From Clostridiales bacterium (lineage in GTDB: Bacteria; Bacillota; Clostridia; Oscillospirales; Oscillospiraceae): DNA of 64,000 nucleotides. The position numbers were made by a program, and so were the translations under genes. Location of the stretch: assembly GCA_029268065.1 (NCBI GenBank), contig JAJUHC010000004.1:1-64000 (forward strand). Reading direction: 5' to 3'. Of the stretch, positions 35,614-45,936 are shown piece by piece. The notes under the pieces are model-generated. The model made no database searches, was not told the origin of the DNA, and saw nothing but the letters and a program-made list of their open reading frames with translations. Position 1 is the first letter of the stretch; each line of letters opens with the position of its first letter.

Positions 35614-36936
35614 ATGCCCTGCAAGGTAGGAATGGTGTCGCTCGGATGTGCAAAGAATATGGTGAACAGCGAGCAGATGCTCTATAAGCTAAACGAGGCG
35701 GGCTTTGACATTTCGGGCTCGGTCGAAAGCGCAGACGTCATAATAATAAACACCTGCGGCTTTATTGAGAGCGCCAAAAGCGAGGCAATCGAAAACATAC
35801 TTGAGTTCGCGGAGCTAAAAAAGGCGGGTAAGCTCAGCAAAATAGTTGTTGCGGGCTGCCTTTCGGAGCGTTACAGGGAAGAGATACTCAGGGAACTGCC
35901 CGAGGTGGACGGGATACTGGGCTGCGGCAGTTTCGACGAGATTTCCGAGGTCGTAAAAGAGGTTTTGAAAGGCAAGACGGCGAGCCGCTTTGGGGACATA
36001 GACGCGCCGGTGTCAGAAACCGAAAGGATAGTGACGAGCGGTCCGGGTTGGGCGTATCTCAGGATAGCGGAGGGCTGCGACAACCGCTGCTCCTACTGCG
36101 TCATTCCGAAGCTCCGAGGAAAATACAGGAGCAGGCCGATGGAGAACGTACTGAGGGAGGCCGAGTCGCTTGCCGCCATGGGCGTGAAGGAATTGATAGT
36201 CATCGCTCAGGACATTACGCGGTACGGAACGGATCTTTACGGGGAGAGAAAGCTTTCCGAGCTTATACGAAGGCTCTGCCTGATCGACGGGATCAGATGG
36301 ATTCGTCTGCACTATCTTTACCCCGATGAAATAGATGACGAGCTTATCGATGTCATAGCCTCGGAGGAGAGGGTCGTAAAATACCTCGACATACCAATAC
36401 AGCATATTAACGATCGGATTCTGAAGCTTATGAACCGGCGGGGAAGCGGCGGAGAAATCAGGTCTCTTTTTAAGAAGCTCCGGGGGCGTATTCCGGGGCT
36501 TGTGCTGAGGACAAGCATAATAACCGGCCTTCCCGGCGAAGGGGAGACGGAGTTCGAGGAGCTTTCTGAGTTCCTGCGCGACGCGAAAATCGAAAGGGCC
36601 GGCATTTTCGCTTATTCTCCCGAGGAAGGCACTCCTGCGGCGGAAATGCCGGACAGACCGGAAAGCGAGACGGCCGAGCACAGGGCGGAGCTTCTCGTAA
36701 ACCTTCAGTCCGCGATTATAGACGGGTTCAACGACAGCCGCATGGGCAGGGAGGAAGAGCTCCTGGTCGAGGGCTTCGATCCTGAAACCGGGTTAATGTA
36801 CGGCAGGAGCTATGCCGATTCGCCTGAGGTAGACGGGAAGGTGTACTTCGAGGGCGAAGCGGAGGAAGGTCAGTTCGTAAGGGTGATTATAAAGGACGTA
36901 ATCGACGGAGATCTTTTCGGAGAGGTGTTAGAATGA
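35614..36936 (+). CDS. rimO: Ribosomal protein S12 methylthiotransferase RimO
   Basis: RimO is a radical-SAM enzyme that adds a methylthio group to an Asp of S12. The 440-residue protein has the N-terminal cluster cysteines Cys12, Cys48 and Cys82, the radical-SAM triad Cys155, Cys159 and Cys162, and a C-terminal TRAM domain ending FVRVIIKDVIDGDLFGEVL. The VSLGCAKNMVNSE start is typical of RimO rather than MiaB. The ATG at 35614 has CGGAGGA at good distance. The target Asp lies in [12 protein letters not shown] of rpsL in this window. It overlaps pgsA as ATGA. Confidence 0.96.
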   Translation: MPCKVGMVSLGCAKNMVNSEQMLYKLNEAGFDISGSVESADVIIINTCGFIESAKSEAIENILEFAELKKAGKLSKIVVAGCLSERYREEILRELPEVDGILGCGSFDEISEVVKEVLKGKTASRFGDIDAPVSETERIVTSGPGWAYLRIAEGCDNRCSYCVIPKLRGKYRSRPMENVLREAESLAAMGVKELIVIAQDITRYGTDLYGERKLSELIRRLCLIDGIRWIRLHYLYPDEIDDELIDVIASEERVVKYLDIPIQHINDRILKLMNRRGSGGEIRSLFKKLRGRIPGLVLRTSIITGLPGEGETEFEELSEFLRDAKIERAGIFAYSPEEGTPAAEMPDRPESETAEHRAELLVNLQSAIIDGFNDSRMGREEELLVEGFDPETGLMYGRSYADSPEVDGKVYFEGEAEEGQFVRVIIKDVIDGDLFGEVLE

Positions 36937-37472
36937 CGACCGCAAACAAAATCACTCTGCTCAGAGTCGCGATGATTCCGGTTTTTATGGCTGCCGTTCT
37001 GGTGCGCGAGGAATATGCCCAGATAATCGCGCTGATCATATTTATTCTGGCTAGTATAACCGACAGTATAGACGGCTATATCGCGAGAAAGTACAACCAA
37101 AGCACAAATTTTGGGATCTTCCTTGACCCGCTGGCCGACAAGCTTCTTGTCACCGCGGCCATCCTCGTCTTCGTTGAGCGCGGTCAAATGCCGAGCTGGG
37201 CGGCGATGATAATAATCGCGAGGGAGTTTGCGGTAACGGGACTGAGACTCGTGGCTGTGGGAGAGGGCAAGGTTATAGCCGCGGCGATGTCGGGAAAGAT
37301 TAAAACCGCCGTTTCGATAGTCGCGATCTGCATCATGCTTTTGCCTGTGCGTGAAAAAAACATTATGACGACTATTGACACAGTGTGCTATATCGTCATA
37401 ACGCTTGTCACCCTATGGTCGGGAATCGAGTACTTTATCAAAAATGCAAAGGTCCTCAATTATAGGAAGTAA
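36933..37472 (+). CDS. pgsA: CDP-diacylglycerol-glycerol-3-phosphate 3-phosphatidyltransferase
   Basis: The 179-residue integral membrane enzyme makes phosphatidylglycerophosphate, the first step to phosphatidylglycerol and cardiolipin. The CDP-alcohol phosphotransferase motif DG-x2-AR-x8-G-x3-D-x3-D is complete in DSIDGYIARKYNQS through FLDPLADK. About five membrane segments are visible. It overlaps rimO by four bases, and the rimO-pgsA order is common in Clostridia, where cinA-recA often follows. Here recA precedes. A bidirectional terminator follows. Confidence 0.95.
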   Translation: MTTANKITLLRVAMIPVFMAAVLVREEYAQIIALIIFILASITDSIDGYIARKYNQSTNFGIFLDPLADKLLVTAAILVFVERGQMPSWAAMIIIAREFAVTGLRLVAVGEGKVIAAAMSGKIKTAVSIVAICIMLLPVREKNIMTTIDTVCYIVITLVTLWSGIEYFIKNAKVLNYRK

Positions 37473-37477
37473 AGTTC

Positions 37478-37526
37478 AAAAAAGCATCAAGGGGCTGTGT
37501 TGCTGCAACAGCCCCTTGATTGTTTT
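37478..37526. terminator. Bidirectional terminator pgsA / P-type ATPase
   Basis: A perfect 13-bp stem (37486-37498 with 37508-37520) has a 9-nt loop. An A-run at 37478-37483 gives six T on the minus strand, and TGTTTT follows on plus. It separates convergent genes. Confidence 0.88.
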
Positions 37527-37536
37527 CGGGCTTGGG

Positions 37537-40242
37537 TTAAGCCCTTTTGAAAGCTCTTTTGAGCAGTTTTGTCAGCTCTCCGAAGGCAAACGGCACCAGC
37601 GAAAGGATTATTACAAAGTCCCAGTCATACCACGAGAAGGGCGTGACGCTGAATATACCGCGAAGCCCCGGAACAATTATGATCATTACCAGCAGGGCAA
37701 AGGAGACGAGGGTGGCGGTATTCATGTTACGGTTGCTGAAAAGTCCGATCTTAAACACCAAAAACTTCTCGGAGCGCGCCGTATAAGCTCTGAAAAGCTC
37801 GCTCAGTATCAGGGTTACCAAAGCGTATGTGCGCCCCGTGTCGACGCCGTACTTGGTCCATCCGAAATAGAAGGAGGTCAAAACGGCGGCGGTCATCGCG
37901 ATGCTCTGCACTGCTATGTTGATAAGCATAGGCTTGTTGATTATCGACTCGTTGGGATCACGGGGCTTTTCCTTCATAAGGCCGGGCTCCTTCTTTTCCG
38001 TGCCGAGAGCCAGAGCGGGCAGCGCGTCCGTCAGAAGGTTTACCCATAAGAGGTGGATGGGAAGTAGGGGAATGGGCCAGTTCAGAATCATGGAGAGGAA
38101 TATGACGAGTATTTCGCCCACGTTGCAGGACATCAGGAAGAATACGAACTTTCTTATATTGCTGTATATTACGCGCCCTTCCTCGACCGCCTTGACGATG
38201 CTGGAGAAGTTGTCGTCCGTGAGTATCATGTCCGCCGTCTCTTTTGTCACGTCGGTTCCTGTTATGCCCATCGCTATGCCGATGTCGGCCCGCTTTAAAG
38301 CGGGGGCGTCGTTAACTCCGTCGCCGGTCATGGCCGCTATATTGCCGTTCGATTTGATTGCCTGGACAATGGTAACCTTGTGTTCCGGCGATACGCGGGC
38401 GTAGACATTGACCCTTTTTGCTGCCTCGGCTATCTCGTTCTCGCTCATCTGGTTAAGCTCAGAGCCAGCAAGGACCTGGTCGTCGGATTCGATGATGCCA
38501 AGCTGCTTTGCTATCGCCGCCGCCGTTTCGCGGTAGTCGCCGGTTATCATCACGACGCGTATTCCCGCGGATTTGCAGGTCTTTATGGCTTCCATTGCCT
38601 CAAGACGCGGCGGGTCGATCATACCGACAAGCCCGCAAAAGACCATTCCGCGCTCGTCGCTTTCGGAATTGGGGTGCTCGGGTACCTCGTGAAGCTCCCT
38701 GAAGGACATTGCAAGTACGCGGTAAGCCATGGAGGCGAGCTTTTTATTTTCATCGAGTATAGCCTTCACATCGTCGGGAGTAATGGGCTCGATTTTCCCG
38801 TCTCTTCTCATAATGCGGTCGCAGCGCTCTATAAGTATGTCAGGCGCTCCCTTGGTGAAGGAGAAAAATTTATCGCCGTGCCCCTTGTGGAAGGTTGTCA
38901 TCAGCTTTCGCTGAGAATCAAAGGGAATTTCCTGAAGGCGGGGGTGCAGCTCGTTCATTTTCAGGCGGTCGATTCCCGCCTTAGCCGCAGCTACTATCAT
39001 GGCGCCCTCTGTCGGATCCCCGATAATGGTCCAGAAATTGTCCCCGTTTTCCGAACGCTGCTCAAGGCGGGCGTCGTTGCACAGGGCCTGTATCTCAAGA
39101 AGACGCTTGACAGCCGGCTCGTCCGCGGCATCGATTTTGTGACCGTTAATGCTGATCCAGCCGGCCGGATTATAGCCTTCGCCCAAAACGTCCATTTCCG
39201 TTCCCGGGACATACATTTTGACTATCGTCATCTGATTCTGCGTTAGCGTACCGGTTTTGTCCGAACATATGACAGTGGTGCTTCCGAGAGTCTCGACGGC
39301 GTGCAGCTTTTTCATGATGGAATGGTGTTTGACCATTCTCTGCATGCCGAGAGCGAGAACTATCGTGACGACGGCGGGGAGTCCCTCCGGTATCGCCGCG
39401 ACAGCCAGGCTTACGGCCGTCATGAACATTTCAAGCAGGGGTTCGCCCCTGAAAAGCCCAAGGACGAAAACAAGACCGCAGATGACTAGACAGGCGGTGC
39501 CGAGGAATTTGCCCATCTGGGCGAGCTTTTTTTGGAGCGGAGTCTCCTCCTTCTCATCCTCCTGAATCATTTCGGCAATCTTGCCTATCACTGTGTTCAT
39601 TCCGGTCGAGGTCACAATTCCCGCGCCTCTGCCGTATGTGACGAGGGTGCTCATAAAGCCGGAGTTCTTTCTGTCGCCAAGACCTACGTCGCCCTCCAGC
39701 CTCATTTCCGCATGCTTTTCAACAGGCACAGATTCGCCGGTCAGCGCGGCCTCGTCTACCTTAAGGTTAACGGTGCTCGTGAGCCTTATGTCGGCCGGAA
39801 TGTAGTCACCGGTGTCCAGCGTCACAAGATCGCCGGGTACAAGCTCGGACGCGGGAACCATCATCTGCTGCCCGCCGCGTATTACCTTGGCGTTCGGGGC
39901 CGACATTTTCTTCAAAGCCTCGAGAGCCTTTCCGGCGCGGTATTCCTGAAAAACGCCGAGACAGGAATTGAGAATCACTATTCCGATAATTACAATAGAG
40001 TCGGTAACCTCGCCGACAAGAATCGACACTATGCTGGCGATTATAAGTATTATGACCATGTAATCCTTGAGCTGTTCGAGGAGCATGGAGAGTATTCCGG
40101 GCCCCTTCTTCTGGGCAAGCTCATTGTTCCCGTATTTTTCAAGTCTCCGCTTCGCCTCGTCAGGGCTAAGACCGGAGGTCATGTCGGCGCCAAGCTCACT
40201 GCAGACTTCCTCAGCCGTATGAAGATGCCATTGTTCAGGCAA
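37537..40242 (-). CDS. P-type cation-transporting ATPase (P2A, Ca2+/Mn2+ type)
   Basis: The 901-residue pump has the cation-ATPase N domain, ten membrane segments, TGES (168-171), the TM4 ion site AIPEGLPA (PEGLP 285-289), DKTGTLT with phosphorylated Asp328, and TGDGVNDAPALK. This is the SERCA/PMR1 subclass, which moves Ca2+ and often Mn2+ out of the cytoplasm. A yybP-ykoY riboswitch lies in its leader, and that class senses Mn2+ and commonly controls such pumps, so manganese export is likely. The start is TTG at 40242; an ATG nearby is out of frame, and GGGG lies 10 bases upstream. Monocistronic. Confidence 0.95.
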   Translation of the reverse strand: MPEQWHLHTAEEVCSELGADMTSGLSPDEAKRRLEKYGNNELAQKKGPGILSMLLEQLKDYMVIILIIASIVSILVGEVTDSIVIIGIVILNSCLGVFQEYRAGKALEALKKMSAPNAKVIRGGQQMMVPASELVPGDLVTLDTGDYIPADIRLTSTVNLKVDEAALTGESVPVEKHAEMRLEGDVGLGDRKNSGFMSTLVTYGRGAGIVTSTGMNTVIGKIAEMIQEDEKEETPLQKKLAQMGKFLGTACLVICGLVFVLGLFRGEPLLEMFMTAVSLAVAAIPEGLPAVVTIVLALGMQRMVKHHSIMKKLHAVETLGSTTVICSDKTGTLTQNQMTIVKMYVPGTEMDVLGEGYNPAGWISINGHKIDAADEPAVKRLLEIQALCNDARLEQRSENGDNFWTIIGDPTEGAMIVAAAKAGIDRLKMNELHPRLQEIPFDSQRKLMTTFHKGHGDKFFSFTKGAPDILIERCDRIMRRDGKIEPITPDDVKAILDENKKLASMAYRVLAMSFRELHEVPEHPNSESDERGMVFCGLVGMIDPPRLEAMEAIKTCKSAGIRVVMITGDYRETAAAIAKQLGIIESDDQVLAGSELNQMSENEIAEAAKRVNVYARVSPEHKVTIVQAIKSNGNIAAMTGDGVNDAPALKRADIGIAMGITGTDVTKETADMILTDDNFSSIVKAVEEGRVIYSNIRKFVFFLMSCNVGEILVIFLSMILNWPIPLLPIHLLWVNLLTDALPALALGTEKKEPGLMKEKPRDPNESIINKPMLINIAVQSIAMTAAVLTSFYFGWTKYGVDTGRTYALVTLILSELFRAYTARSEKFLVFKIGLFSNRNMNTATLVSFALLVMIIIVPGLRGIFSVTPFSWYDWDFVIILSLVPFAFGELTKLLKRAFKRA

Positions 40243-40360
40243 ATAAATTACCCCATTTCTTAAAAATGTTACTCTTATTATGTAAAAAATCCGCGTTTAT
40301 ATCAAATACAAAGGTAATATGTTTGTTTACATCCCATCACACCTCCAAAGCAAAGCCTAA

Positions 40361-40534
40361 ACAAAATAAAAACCCAGGTATAACCGCAAAGCCACACCTG
40401 AGTAAAATCTGAAAGGATGCTCATGTATAGCCGGCACAGTTATACATGAGTCTCGTTATTTAAGACAAGCCAGACTGCAATCAGTCAGGATGTTGACTTG
40501 CCGCACCCTTTTATGTGCCAACTACTCCCTCATG
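40361..40534 (-). promoter_or_regulatory. yybP-ykoY (Mn2+) riboswitch with terminator
   Basis: Read on the minus strand, the P1 stem CATGAG (40529-40534) pairs with CTCATG (40445-40450). It encloses the conserved GGGAGTAG box, a GCAC/GTGC hairpin, a GCAAG/CTTGT arm carrying GACTG/CAGTC, and ACGAGACT. These are the yybP-ykoY landmarks. The 3' P1 strand also lies in a 10-bp hairpin (40420-40429 with 40441-40450), so the two folds exclude each other. A second hairpin (40375-40400) is followed by GGTTTTTATTTTG, an intrinsic terminator. About 120 bases remain to the pump gene. The class binds Mn2+ and turns expression on. This identification is by motif and fold, not by covariance search. Confidence 0.82.
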
Positions 40535-40553
40535 AGTATAAAATCACACGGAG

Positions 40554-40582
40554 AATGTATCATATAATCTGGAAAAAGTCAA
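40554..40582 (-). promoter_or_regulatory. Promoter of riboswitch and P-type ATPase
   Basis: On the minus strand TTGACT (40577-40582), 17 bases, TACATT (40554-40559), preceded by TGA as an extended -10. The start near 40547 is just upstream of the aptamer. Confidence 0.7.
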
Positions 40583-40637
40583 ACAAAAAAGTGCCTTTCT
40601 TCGCAAAAATCAATTCTTGAGAAAAAGTTTCTTTCTG

Positions 40638-41852
40638 CTATTGCCTTGGTTGAGGCGTCCGAGGGAGTCCCTTTAACATGAGGCTTAAATCGTATATAAG
40701 ACAGACTAGCACAATTATGAGGGCGAAAGCGCCGAAATTCATGGTGAGAAGGTAGCGTTTCATAAGATACGCGTAGTAGCCCAGAAGGGATGCGAAGGAA
40801 ACCAAAATCGCAAGCGGGTATCGTTTAGCGTACAAGACGGCGTAGCAGAGAGACAGGACGTCGGCTATGAAGAAATAGCGGTCGTGCATGTGCGGCAAAA
40901 AGAAAGGAACCGCAATGGAAAATATAAGCGAAAGGGCTAAAAGAACCTCGTCAGTGATATTGGCGCGCTTTTTAAAAAGCACAAGGTAAACGGCTATGAT
41001 GAAGAGGAAAGCGGCGGCGATACCCAGTCTTCCCGCAAGGGCGGATTTGTTAAGGTCAAAAAATGAGAATATCGTGGGAGCGTTATAGTTGAGGCCGTCC
41101 CCGACCGTGTCCACCTGATTGAAATAGAGCGTGACGGTGTCCAAAAAGGGACGTCCGGCAATCACGGAAGGCAGAACAAGAACGGCATATGCGACGGGGA
41201 AGGCAAACAAATGGCGTATCTTTACTCTTTTTGCAAGCAGGAAGCCGAGATACAGCGGCATGATGAAAACCGCCTGCAGCTTGAAGCCGAAGGAGAGAGC
41301 CAGCATCACGACCGACAAAACAGGCCTGTCCCTGAGCATGAAGTATATGCTGAGCAGGGCAAATGAGGAGTAAATTGAATCGCACTGAGCCCAGCAGGAA
41401 CCGTTGAGTATGACTGTCGGGAGAAAAAGAATAAGGAAAAAGCCGATGAGCTTTTTCTTGCGGCTGTCAGTGAAAAGGGAAATCAGCTTAAGACCCGAAA
41501 ACGCCAGAATAATATCGAAAGTCACCGACAGCAGTTTTATCAGATAAAGATCATACAGGGGGAAATACGAAAACAGTGCAAGGAAGTAAAGATATGGGAC
41601 ATTGTAGTTGCCGATCGAATATTTCAGTCCGGCAAAGCCGCCGGCGACACGATAAAAATCAACCCATTTCTGGAGAAAGTCCTTGTAGTCAAGGGTGGCG
41701 TAGGGAAGAAAGTAAAGCCGTATGTCCAAAAGCAGGGTGAGCAGGATTATGCACATGGAAAGCTCATATATATTCACGACCAATCGTTCACGCCAGAGCA
41801 GAAAGGCGGACGTAGCCACGGCGAGCAATATGAATATTATGATGGCTGCCAA
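40638..41852 (-). CDS. Multi-pass membrane glycosyltransferase (GT-C, mannosyltransferase-like)
   Basis: The 404-residue protein has ten or more hydrophobic segments. After the first two spans a loop carries LDYKDFLQKWVDFYRVAGG, resembling the acidic motif of dolichol/polyprenyl-phosphate-sugar-dependent GT-C enzymes. NGSCWAQCDSIYSSF and a later HMHDRYFF loop match the mannosyltransferase family (GT39/GT87/DUF2029-like). It would add a sugar from a lipid carrier outside the membrane to a wall polymer or protein. The start is best placed at TTG 41852, six bases after GGAGGTG; GTG 41861 overlaps that site. It stands alone between the ATPase leader and rpoB, so the acceptor is unknown. Confidence 0.75.
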   Translation of the reverse strand: MAAIIIFILLAVATSAFLLWRERLVVNIYELSMCIILLTLLLDIRLYFLPYATLDYKDFLQKWVDFYRVAGGFAGLKYSIGNYNVPYLYFLALFSYFPLYDLYLIKLLSVTFDIILAFSGLKLISLFTDSRKKKLIGFFLILFLPTVILNGSCWAQCDSIYSSFALLSIYFMLRDRPVLSVVMLALSFGFKLQAVFIMPLYLGFLLAKRVKIRHLFAFPVAYAVLVLPSVIAGRPFLDTVTLYFNQVDTVGDGLNYNAPTIFSFFDLNKSALAGRLGIAAAFLFIIAVYLVLFKKRANITDEVLLALSLIFSIAVPFFLPHMHDRYFFIADVLSLCYAVLYAKRYPLAILVSFASLLGYYAYLMKRYLLTMNFGAFALIIVLVCLIYDLSLMLKGLPRTPQPRQ

Positions 41853-41958
41853 AACGAGCACCTCCGGAAAAGACGAGTCATAAATAATGCTTACGAAAAC
41901 AAATTAACGGCGAAACATAAAGCTCCGCCGCTAAAAATAAAAAACAAGTATAAAAAGC

Positions 41959-41987
41959 TTGACACAACGAACCAAGCCTGATATAAT
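41959..41987 (+). promoter_or_regulatory. Consensus sigma-A promoter of rpoBC
   Basis: TTGACA (41959-41964), exactly 17 bases, TATAAT (41982-41987): a perfect match. The leader to rpoB is about 165 nt. The remaining bases 41862-41958 and the leader show no other recognised element. Confidence 0.92.
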
Positions 41988-42157
41988 GACTTGCTATATG
42001 TACCAATCCACACAGCCCGCCCACTTTATCTCTCTAGGGACATTGTAGCACTATTTTTGCAAAATGCAACACTGATTTATTAATTAGTAACAACTTGCCC
42101 GTGCGTGCAGTTTTTATACCGCGTGCCAAAACTAATGTACAAGGAGTGAAAGCCCTG

Positions 42158-45100
42158 ATGGTCAAGGACGTCTATTACGGCAAAACGATGCGCAAGAGCT
42201 TTGCCAAGATCGACGAGATTCAGGATATGCCGAATCTGCTGGAGATCCAGAAAAGCTCTTACAACTGGTTCCTTGAAACTGGTCTGAGGGAAGTGTTCAA
42301 GGACGTCGCTTCCATTTCAGACTATTCCGGCAATCTTGAGCTTTCGTTTATTGACTATTCGATGAACGAAAAGCCGAAATACACGGAGGAGGAATGCAAG
42401 GCGCGTGACGCCACTTATGCCGCGCCCCTTAAGGTCAGCGTCCGTCTGAGGAACAAGGAAACAGAGGAAATAAAGGAACAGGAAATATTTATGGGCGACC
42501 TTCCTCTTATGACGGCGGGTGGCACCTTTATAATAAACGGCGCCGAGCGCGTGATCGTTTCCCAAATCATCAGGAGCCCCGGAGTTTACTTTGAAAAGCG
42601 CAAGGACAAGATAGCCGCGACCGTTTACAGCGCGACGATCATTCCGTACCGAGGCGCATGGCTGGAGTATGAAACCGACCTTTCCGACGTTTTTTACGTC
42701 CGTATAGATAAAAATCGTAAGCTGCCGGTAACCTGGCTCATAAAGGCTATGGGAGCGCCAAGGCCCGACAAGCCCTATTCGTGGCTTTCGATGCCATCCG
42801 CGCTTGGAGGCGCCGTCACCAACGAGCAGATCAAAGAGATCTTCGGAGACGACGAGCGCATGACTGCTACCTTTGACAAGGACACCTGCCGGAACAGGGA
42901 AGAGGCGCTCATTGAAATATACAGGCGCCTGCGTCCGGGAGATCCCCCGACCGTCGACAGCGCGGAGGCGCTGCTTGACAGCCTCTTCTTCGCGCCGCGC
43001 AGATACGACATCTCCGCGGTCGGACGCTACAAGTTCAATAAGAAGCTTGCTCTCGCGAGGCGCATAGCGAATCAAAAGCTCGCCTTCCCGGTGGCCGATC
43101 CCCTTACGGGCGAGATTCTCGCCGAGGGCGGAGAGGTTTTGAGCGACGAGAAGGCTGATCTGATCGAGAGAAGGGGAGTCATAGAGCTTGCGCTTCTGTC
43201 GGAGGGAAAGCCGGTCAAGGTATTCTCAAACGGCATGGTCGACATGTCCGACTTTGTGGACTTTGACCCCGCCGAGCTTGGAATAAGGGAAAAGGTCAGG
43301 TTCATTATACTTCGCGACCTTATGGAAAAATACGAGGGCGACGCTCTGAAGGCTGCCGCGCTTGAAAACATCGACGAACTGATACCGAAGCACATTATAC
43401 CCGACGACGTTTTCGCCTCCATAAACTACCTGAACTGCATTGCGCACAACATAGGCGAGGAGGACGACATAGACCACCTCGGAAACAGGCGCATGAGAAG
43501 CGTCGGAGAGCTTCTGCAGAACCAGTTCAGGGTAGGCTTCTCCCGCATGGAGCGTGTGATAAGAGAGCGTATGACCCTTCAGGACCTTGACATAGTCACG
43601 CCGCAGTCGCTTATAAACATACGACCCGTTACGGCGGCGATAAAAGAATTTTTCGGCTCCTCGCCGCTCAGCCAGTTCATGGATCAGACGAATCCGCTTG
43701 CCGAGCTTACGCACAAGCGCAGAATGTCGGCTCTCGGACCAGGCGGACTGTCAAGAGAGCGTGCAAACTTCGACGTGCGCGACGTGCATTACAGCCACTA
43801 CGGCAGAATGTGCCCGATTGAAACTCCAGAAGGACCGAACATCGGCCTCATATCCTATCTTGCGAGCTATGCCAGGGTAAACGAGTACGGCTTCCTTGTC
43901 ACGCCTTACCGCAAGGTCGACAAAAAGGACGGACGCGTTACAGACGAGGTATATTATCTCACGGCGGATCAAGAGGACCAGTATATCGTGGCGCAGGCGA
44001 CCGAGCCGACCGATGAAAACGGCGTACTTTTAAACAGGCGCATAACCTGCAGGCACAAGGACGAAATCATAGAGGTTGACAGGGAGCTTGTCGATTTTGT
44101 TGACATCTCCCCGAGAATGATGGTTTCCATTGCCACCGCCATGATACCCTTCCTTGAGAACGACGACGCCAACCGCGCCCTGATGGGCGCGAACATGCAG
44201 CGGCAGGCCGTGCCGCTGCTTGTCACCGAAGCGCCGATAGTCGCCACGGGCATAGAGCACAAGTGCGCGGTGGATTCTGGCGTCGTGATTATGGCCGAGG
44301 GCGACGGAATCGTGGTCAAGCTCGATTCCACGAGCATAAGGGTAAAGTATGACGACGGCAGGGTTAAGGATTACAGGCTCAGCAAGTTTGCGAGGAGCAA
44401 CCAGGGCACTTGCATAAATCAGAGGCCGATAGTAAACGTCGGGGAACGAGTAACGGCGGATACGGTGCTGGCTGACGGAACCTCGACATGCCAGGGAGAG
44501 CTTTCTCTCGGCAAAAACGTTCTGGTGGGCTTTATGACCTGGGAAGGCTACAACTACGAGGACGCCATCCTCATAAACGAGCGCCTGGTGCACGACGACG
44601 TATTCACATCCATCCATATAGAGGAGCATGAAATAGACGCGAGAGACACCAAGCTCGGACCGGAGGAGATCACAAGGGATATTCCGGGCGTCGGCGAGGA
44701 CGCGCTCAAGTATCTCGACGAGAGGGGAATAATCTGCGTAGGCGCGGAGGTGCACGCAGGAGATATACTTGTCGGAAAGGTTACGCCAAAGGGCGAAACG
44801 GACCTTACGGCTGAGGAGAGGCTGCTCCGGGCGATTTTCGGAGAAAAGGCCAGGGAGGTAAGGGATACCTCGCTTAAGGTTCCTCACGGCGAAAGCGGAA
44901 TAGTTGTGGACGTGAAGGTGTTCACGCGCAAAAACGGAGACGAAATGAATCCTGGCGTCAATATGGTGGTTCGATGCTATATAGCCCAGAAGAGGAAGAT
45001 TTCGGTAGGCGACAAGATGGCGGGACGCCACGGCAACAAGGGCGTCGTTTCGAGGATACTGCCGAGAGAGGATATGCCGTATATGCCCGACGGCACGCCG

Positions 45101-45931
45101 CTTGACATAGTGCTCAACCCCCTCGGCGTTCCCTCGCGTATGAACATCGGGCAGGTGCTCGAGGTCCACCTCGGATACGCCGCTCAGGCGCTCGGCTGGA
45201 AGGTCGCGACTCCGATTTTTTCCGGCGCCAACGAGACGGAGATACGCGACACCCTCAAGATGGCGGGCCTGAGGAGCGACGGCAAGAGCGTGCTTTACGA
45301 CGGCAGAACGGGAATGCCCTTCGATAACGCCGTCACTGTGGGCTACGTTTACTTCCTGAAGCTCCACCACCTTGTTGACGACAAGATCCACGCGAGAAGC
45401 ACCGGTCCGTATTCGCTTGTAACTCAGCAGCCGCTCGGCGGAAAGGCTCAGTTCGGCGGACAGCGCTTCGGAGAGATGGAAGTCTGGGCTCTTGAGGCCT
45501 ACGGCGCCGCTTATACGCTTCAGGAGATACTGACCGTGAAATCGGACGACGTGACGGGCCGCGTCCGCACCTACGAATCTATCGTAAAGGGCAACAACAT
45601 CCCTCAGCCTGGGGTTCCCGAGTCCTTCAAGGTTCTCGTCAAGGAGCTGCAGTCGCTTTGCCTCGACGTGCGCGTTTTGGATGCCGACGGCGTCGAGATA
45701 GAGCTCAAGGCGGACGACGATGACGATTATTCGGGCATAAAGGATGAAAACCTTTATCAGGCGGATGACGATGAAATAGAGCTCGGCGGATACACGATAG
45801 AGGACGCCGAAATCGACGATTTCGATGATTCCGATGATTCCGAAGACTACGAGGAGTTTGAGGAAGACGACAGTACCATGCTGGACGACGATTTCGATGA
45901 AGACGACGAAATTCTGGATGAGGAGGATTAA
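42158..45931 (+). CDS. rpoB: RNA polymerase subunit beta
   Basis: The 1257-residue beta subunit is complete. The N-terminus reads [20 protein letters not shown] as in other Firmicutes. The rifampicin region (about 500-530) has [16 protein letters not shown] and SALGPGGL with the usual Asp, His and Ser, so it looks drug-sensitive. Active-site segments ([18 protein letters not shown]) are present. The last 73 residues are a tail with 41 Asp/Glu, an unusual extension. The ATG at 42158 gives the conserved start, with AAGGAG 11 bases upstream; the frame extends 21 codons further without homology. It has its own consensus promoter, and rplJL is not upstream. rpoC follows after five bases. Confidence 0.98.
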   Translation: MVKDVYYGKTMRKSFAKIDEIQDMPNLLEIQKSSYNWFLETGLREVFKDVASISDYSGNLELSFIDYSMNEKPKYTEEECKARDATYAAPLKVSVRLRNKETEEIKEQEIFMGDLPLMTAGGTFIINGAERVIVSQIIRSPGVYFEKRKDKIAATVYSATIIPYRGAWLEYETDLSDVFYVRIDKNRKLPVTWLIKAMGAPRPDKPYSWLSMPSALGGAVTNEQIKEIFGDDERMTATFDKDTCRNREEALIEIYRRLRPGDPPTVDSAEALLDSLFFAPRRYDISAVGRYKFNKKLALARRIANQKLAFPVADPLTGEILAEGGEVLSDEKADLIERRGVIELALLSEGKPVKVFSNGMVDMSDFVDFDPAELGIREKVRFIILRDLMEKYEGDALKAAALENIDELIPKHIIPDDVFASINYLNCIAHNIGEEDDIDHLGNRRMRSVGELLQNQFRVGFSRMERVIRERMTLQDLDIVTPQSLINIRPVTAAIKEFFGSSPLSQFMDQTNPLAELTHKRRMSALGPGGLSRERANFDVRDVHYSHYGRMCPIETPEGPNIGLISYLASYARVNEYGFLVTPYRKVDKKDGRVTDEVYYLTADQEDQYIVAQATEPTDENGVLLNRRITCRHKDEIIEVDRELVDFVDISPRMMVSIATAMIPFLENDDANRALMGANMQRQAVPLLVTEAPIVATGIEHKCAVDSGVVIMAEGDGIVVKLDSTSIRVKYDDGRVKDYRLSKFARSNQGTCINQRPIVNVGERVTADTVLADGTSTCQGELSLGKNVLVGFMTWEGYNYEDAILINERLVHDDVFTSIHIEEHEIDARDTKLGPEEITRDIPGVGEDALKYLDERGIICVGAEVHAGDILVGKVTPKGETDLTAEERLLRAIFGEKAREVRDTSLKVPHGESGIVVDVKVFTRKNGDEMNPGVNMVVRCYIAQKRKISVGDKMAGRHGNKGVVSRILPREDMPYMPDGTPLDIVLNPLGVPSRMNIGQVLEVHLGYAAQALGWKVATPIFSGANETEIRDTLKMAGLRSDGKSVLYDGRTGMPFDNAVTVGYVYFLKLHHLVDDKIHARSTGPYSLVTQQPLGGKAQFGGQRFGEMEVWALEAYGAAYTLQEILTVKSDDVTGRVRTYESIVKGNNIPQPGVPESFKVLVKELQSLCLDVRVLDADGVEIELKADDDDDYSGIKDENLYQADDDEIELGGYTIEDAEIDDFDDSDDSEDYEEFEEDDSTMLDDDFDEDDEILDEED

Positions 45932-45936
45932 TAGTT

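Noticed and set aside
44030-45391. A 453-codon minus-strand frame opposite rpoB
   Set aside because: Antisense shadow caused by codon bias in a conserved gene.
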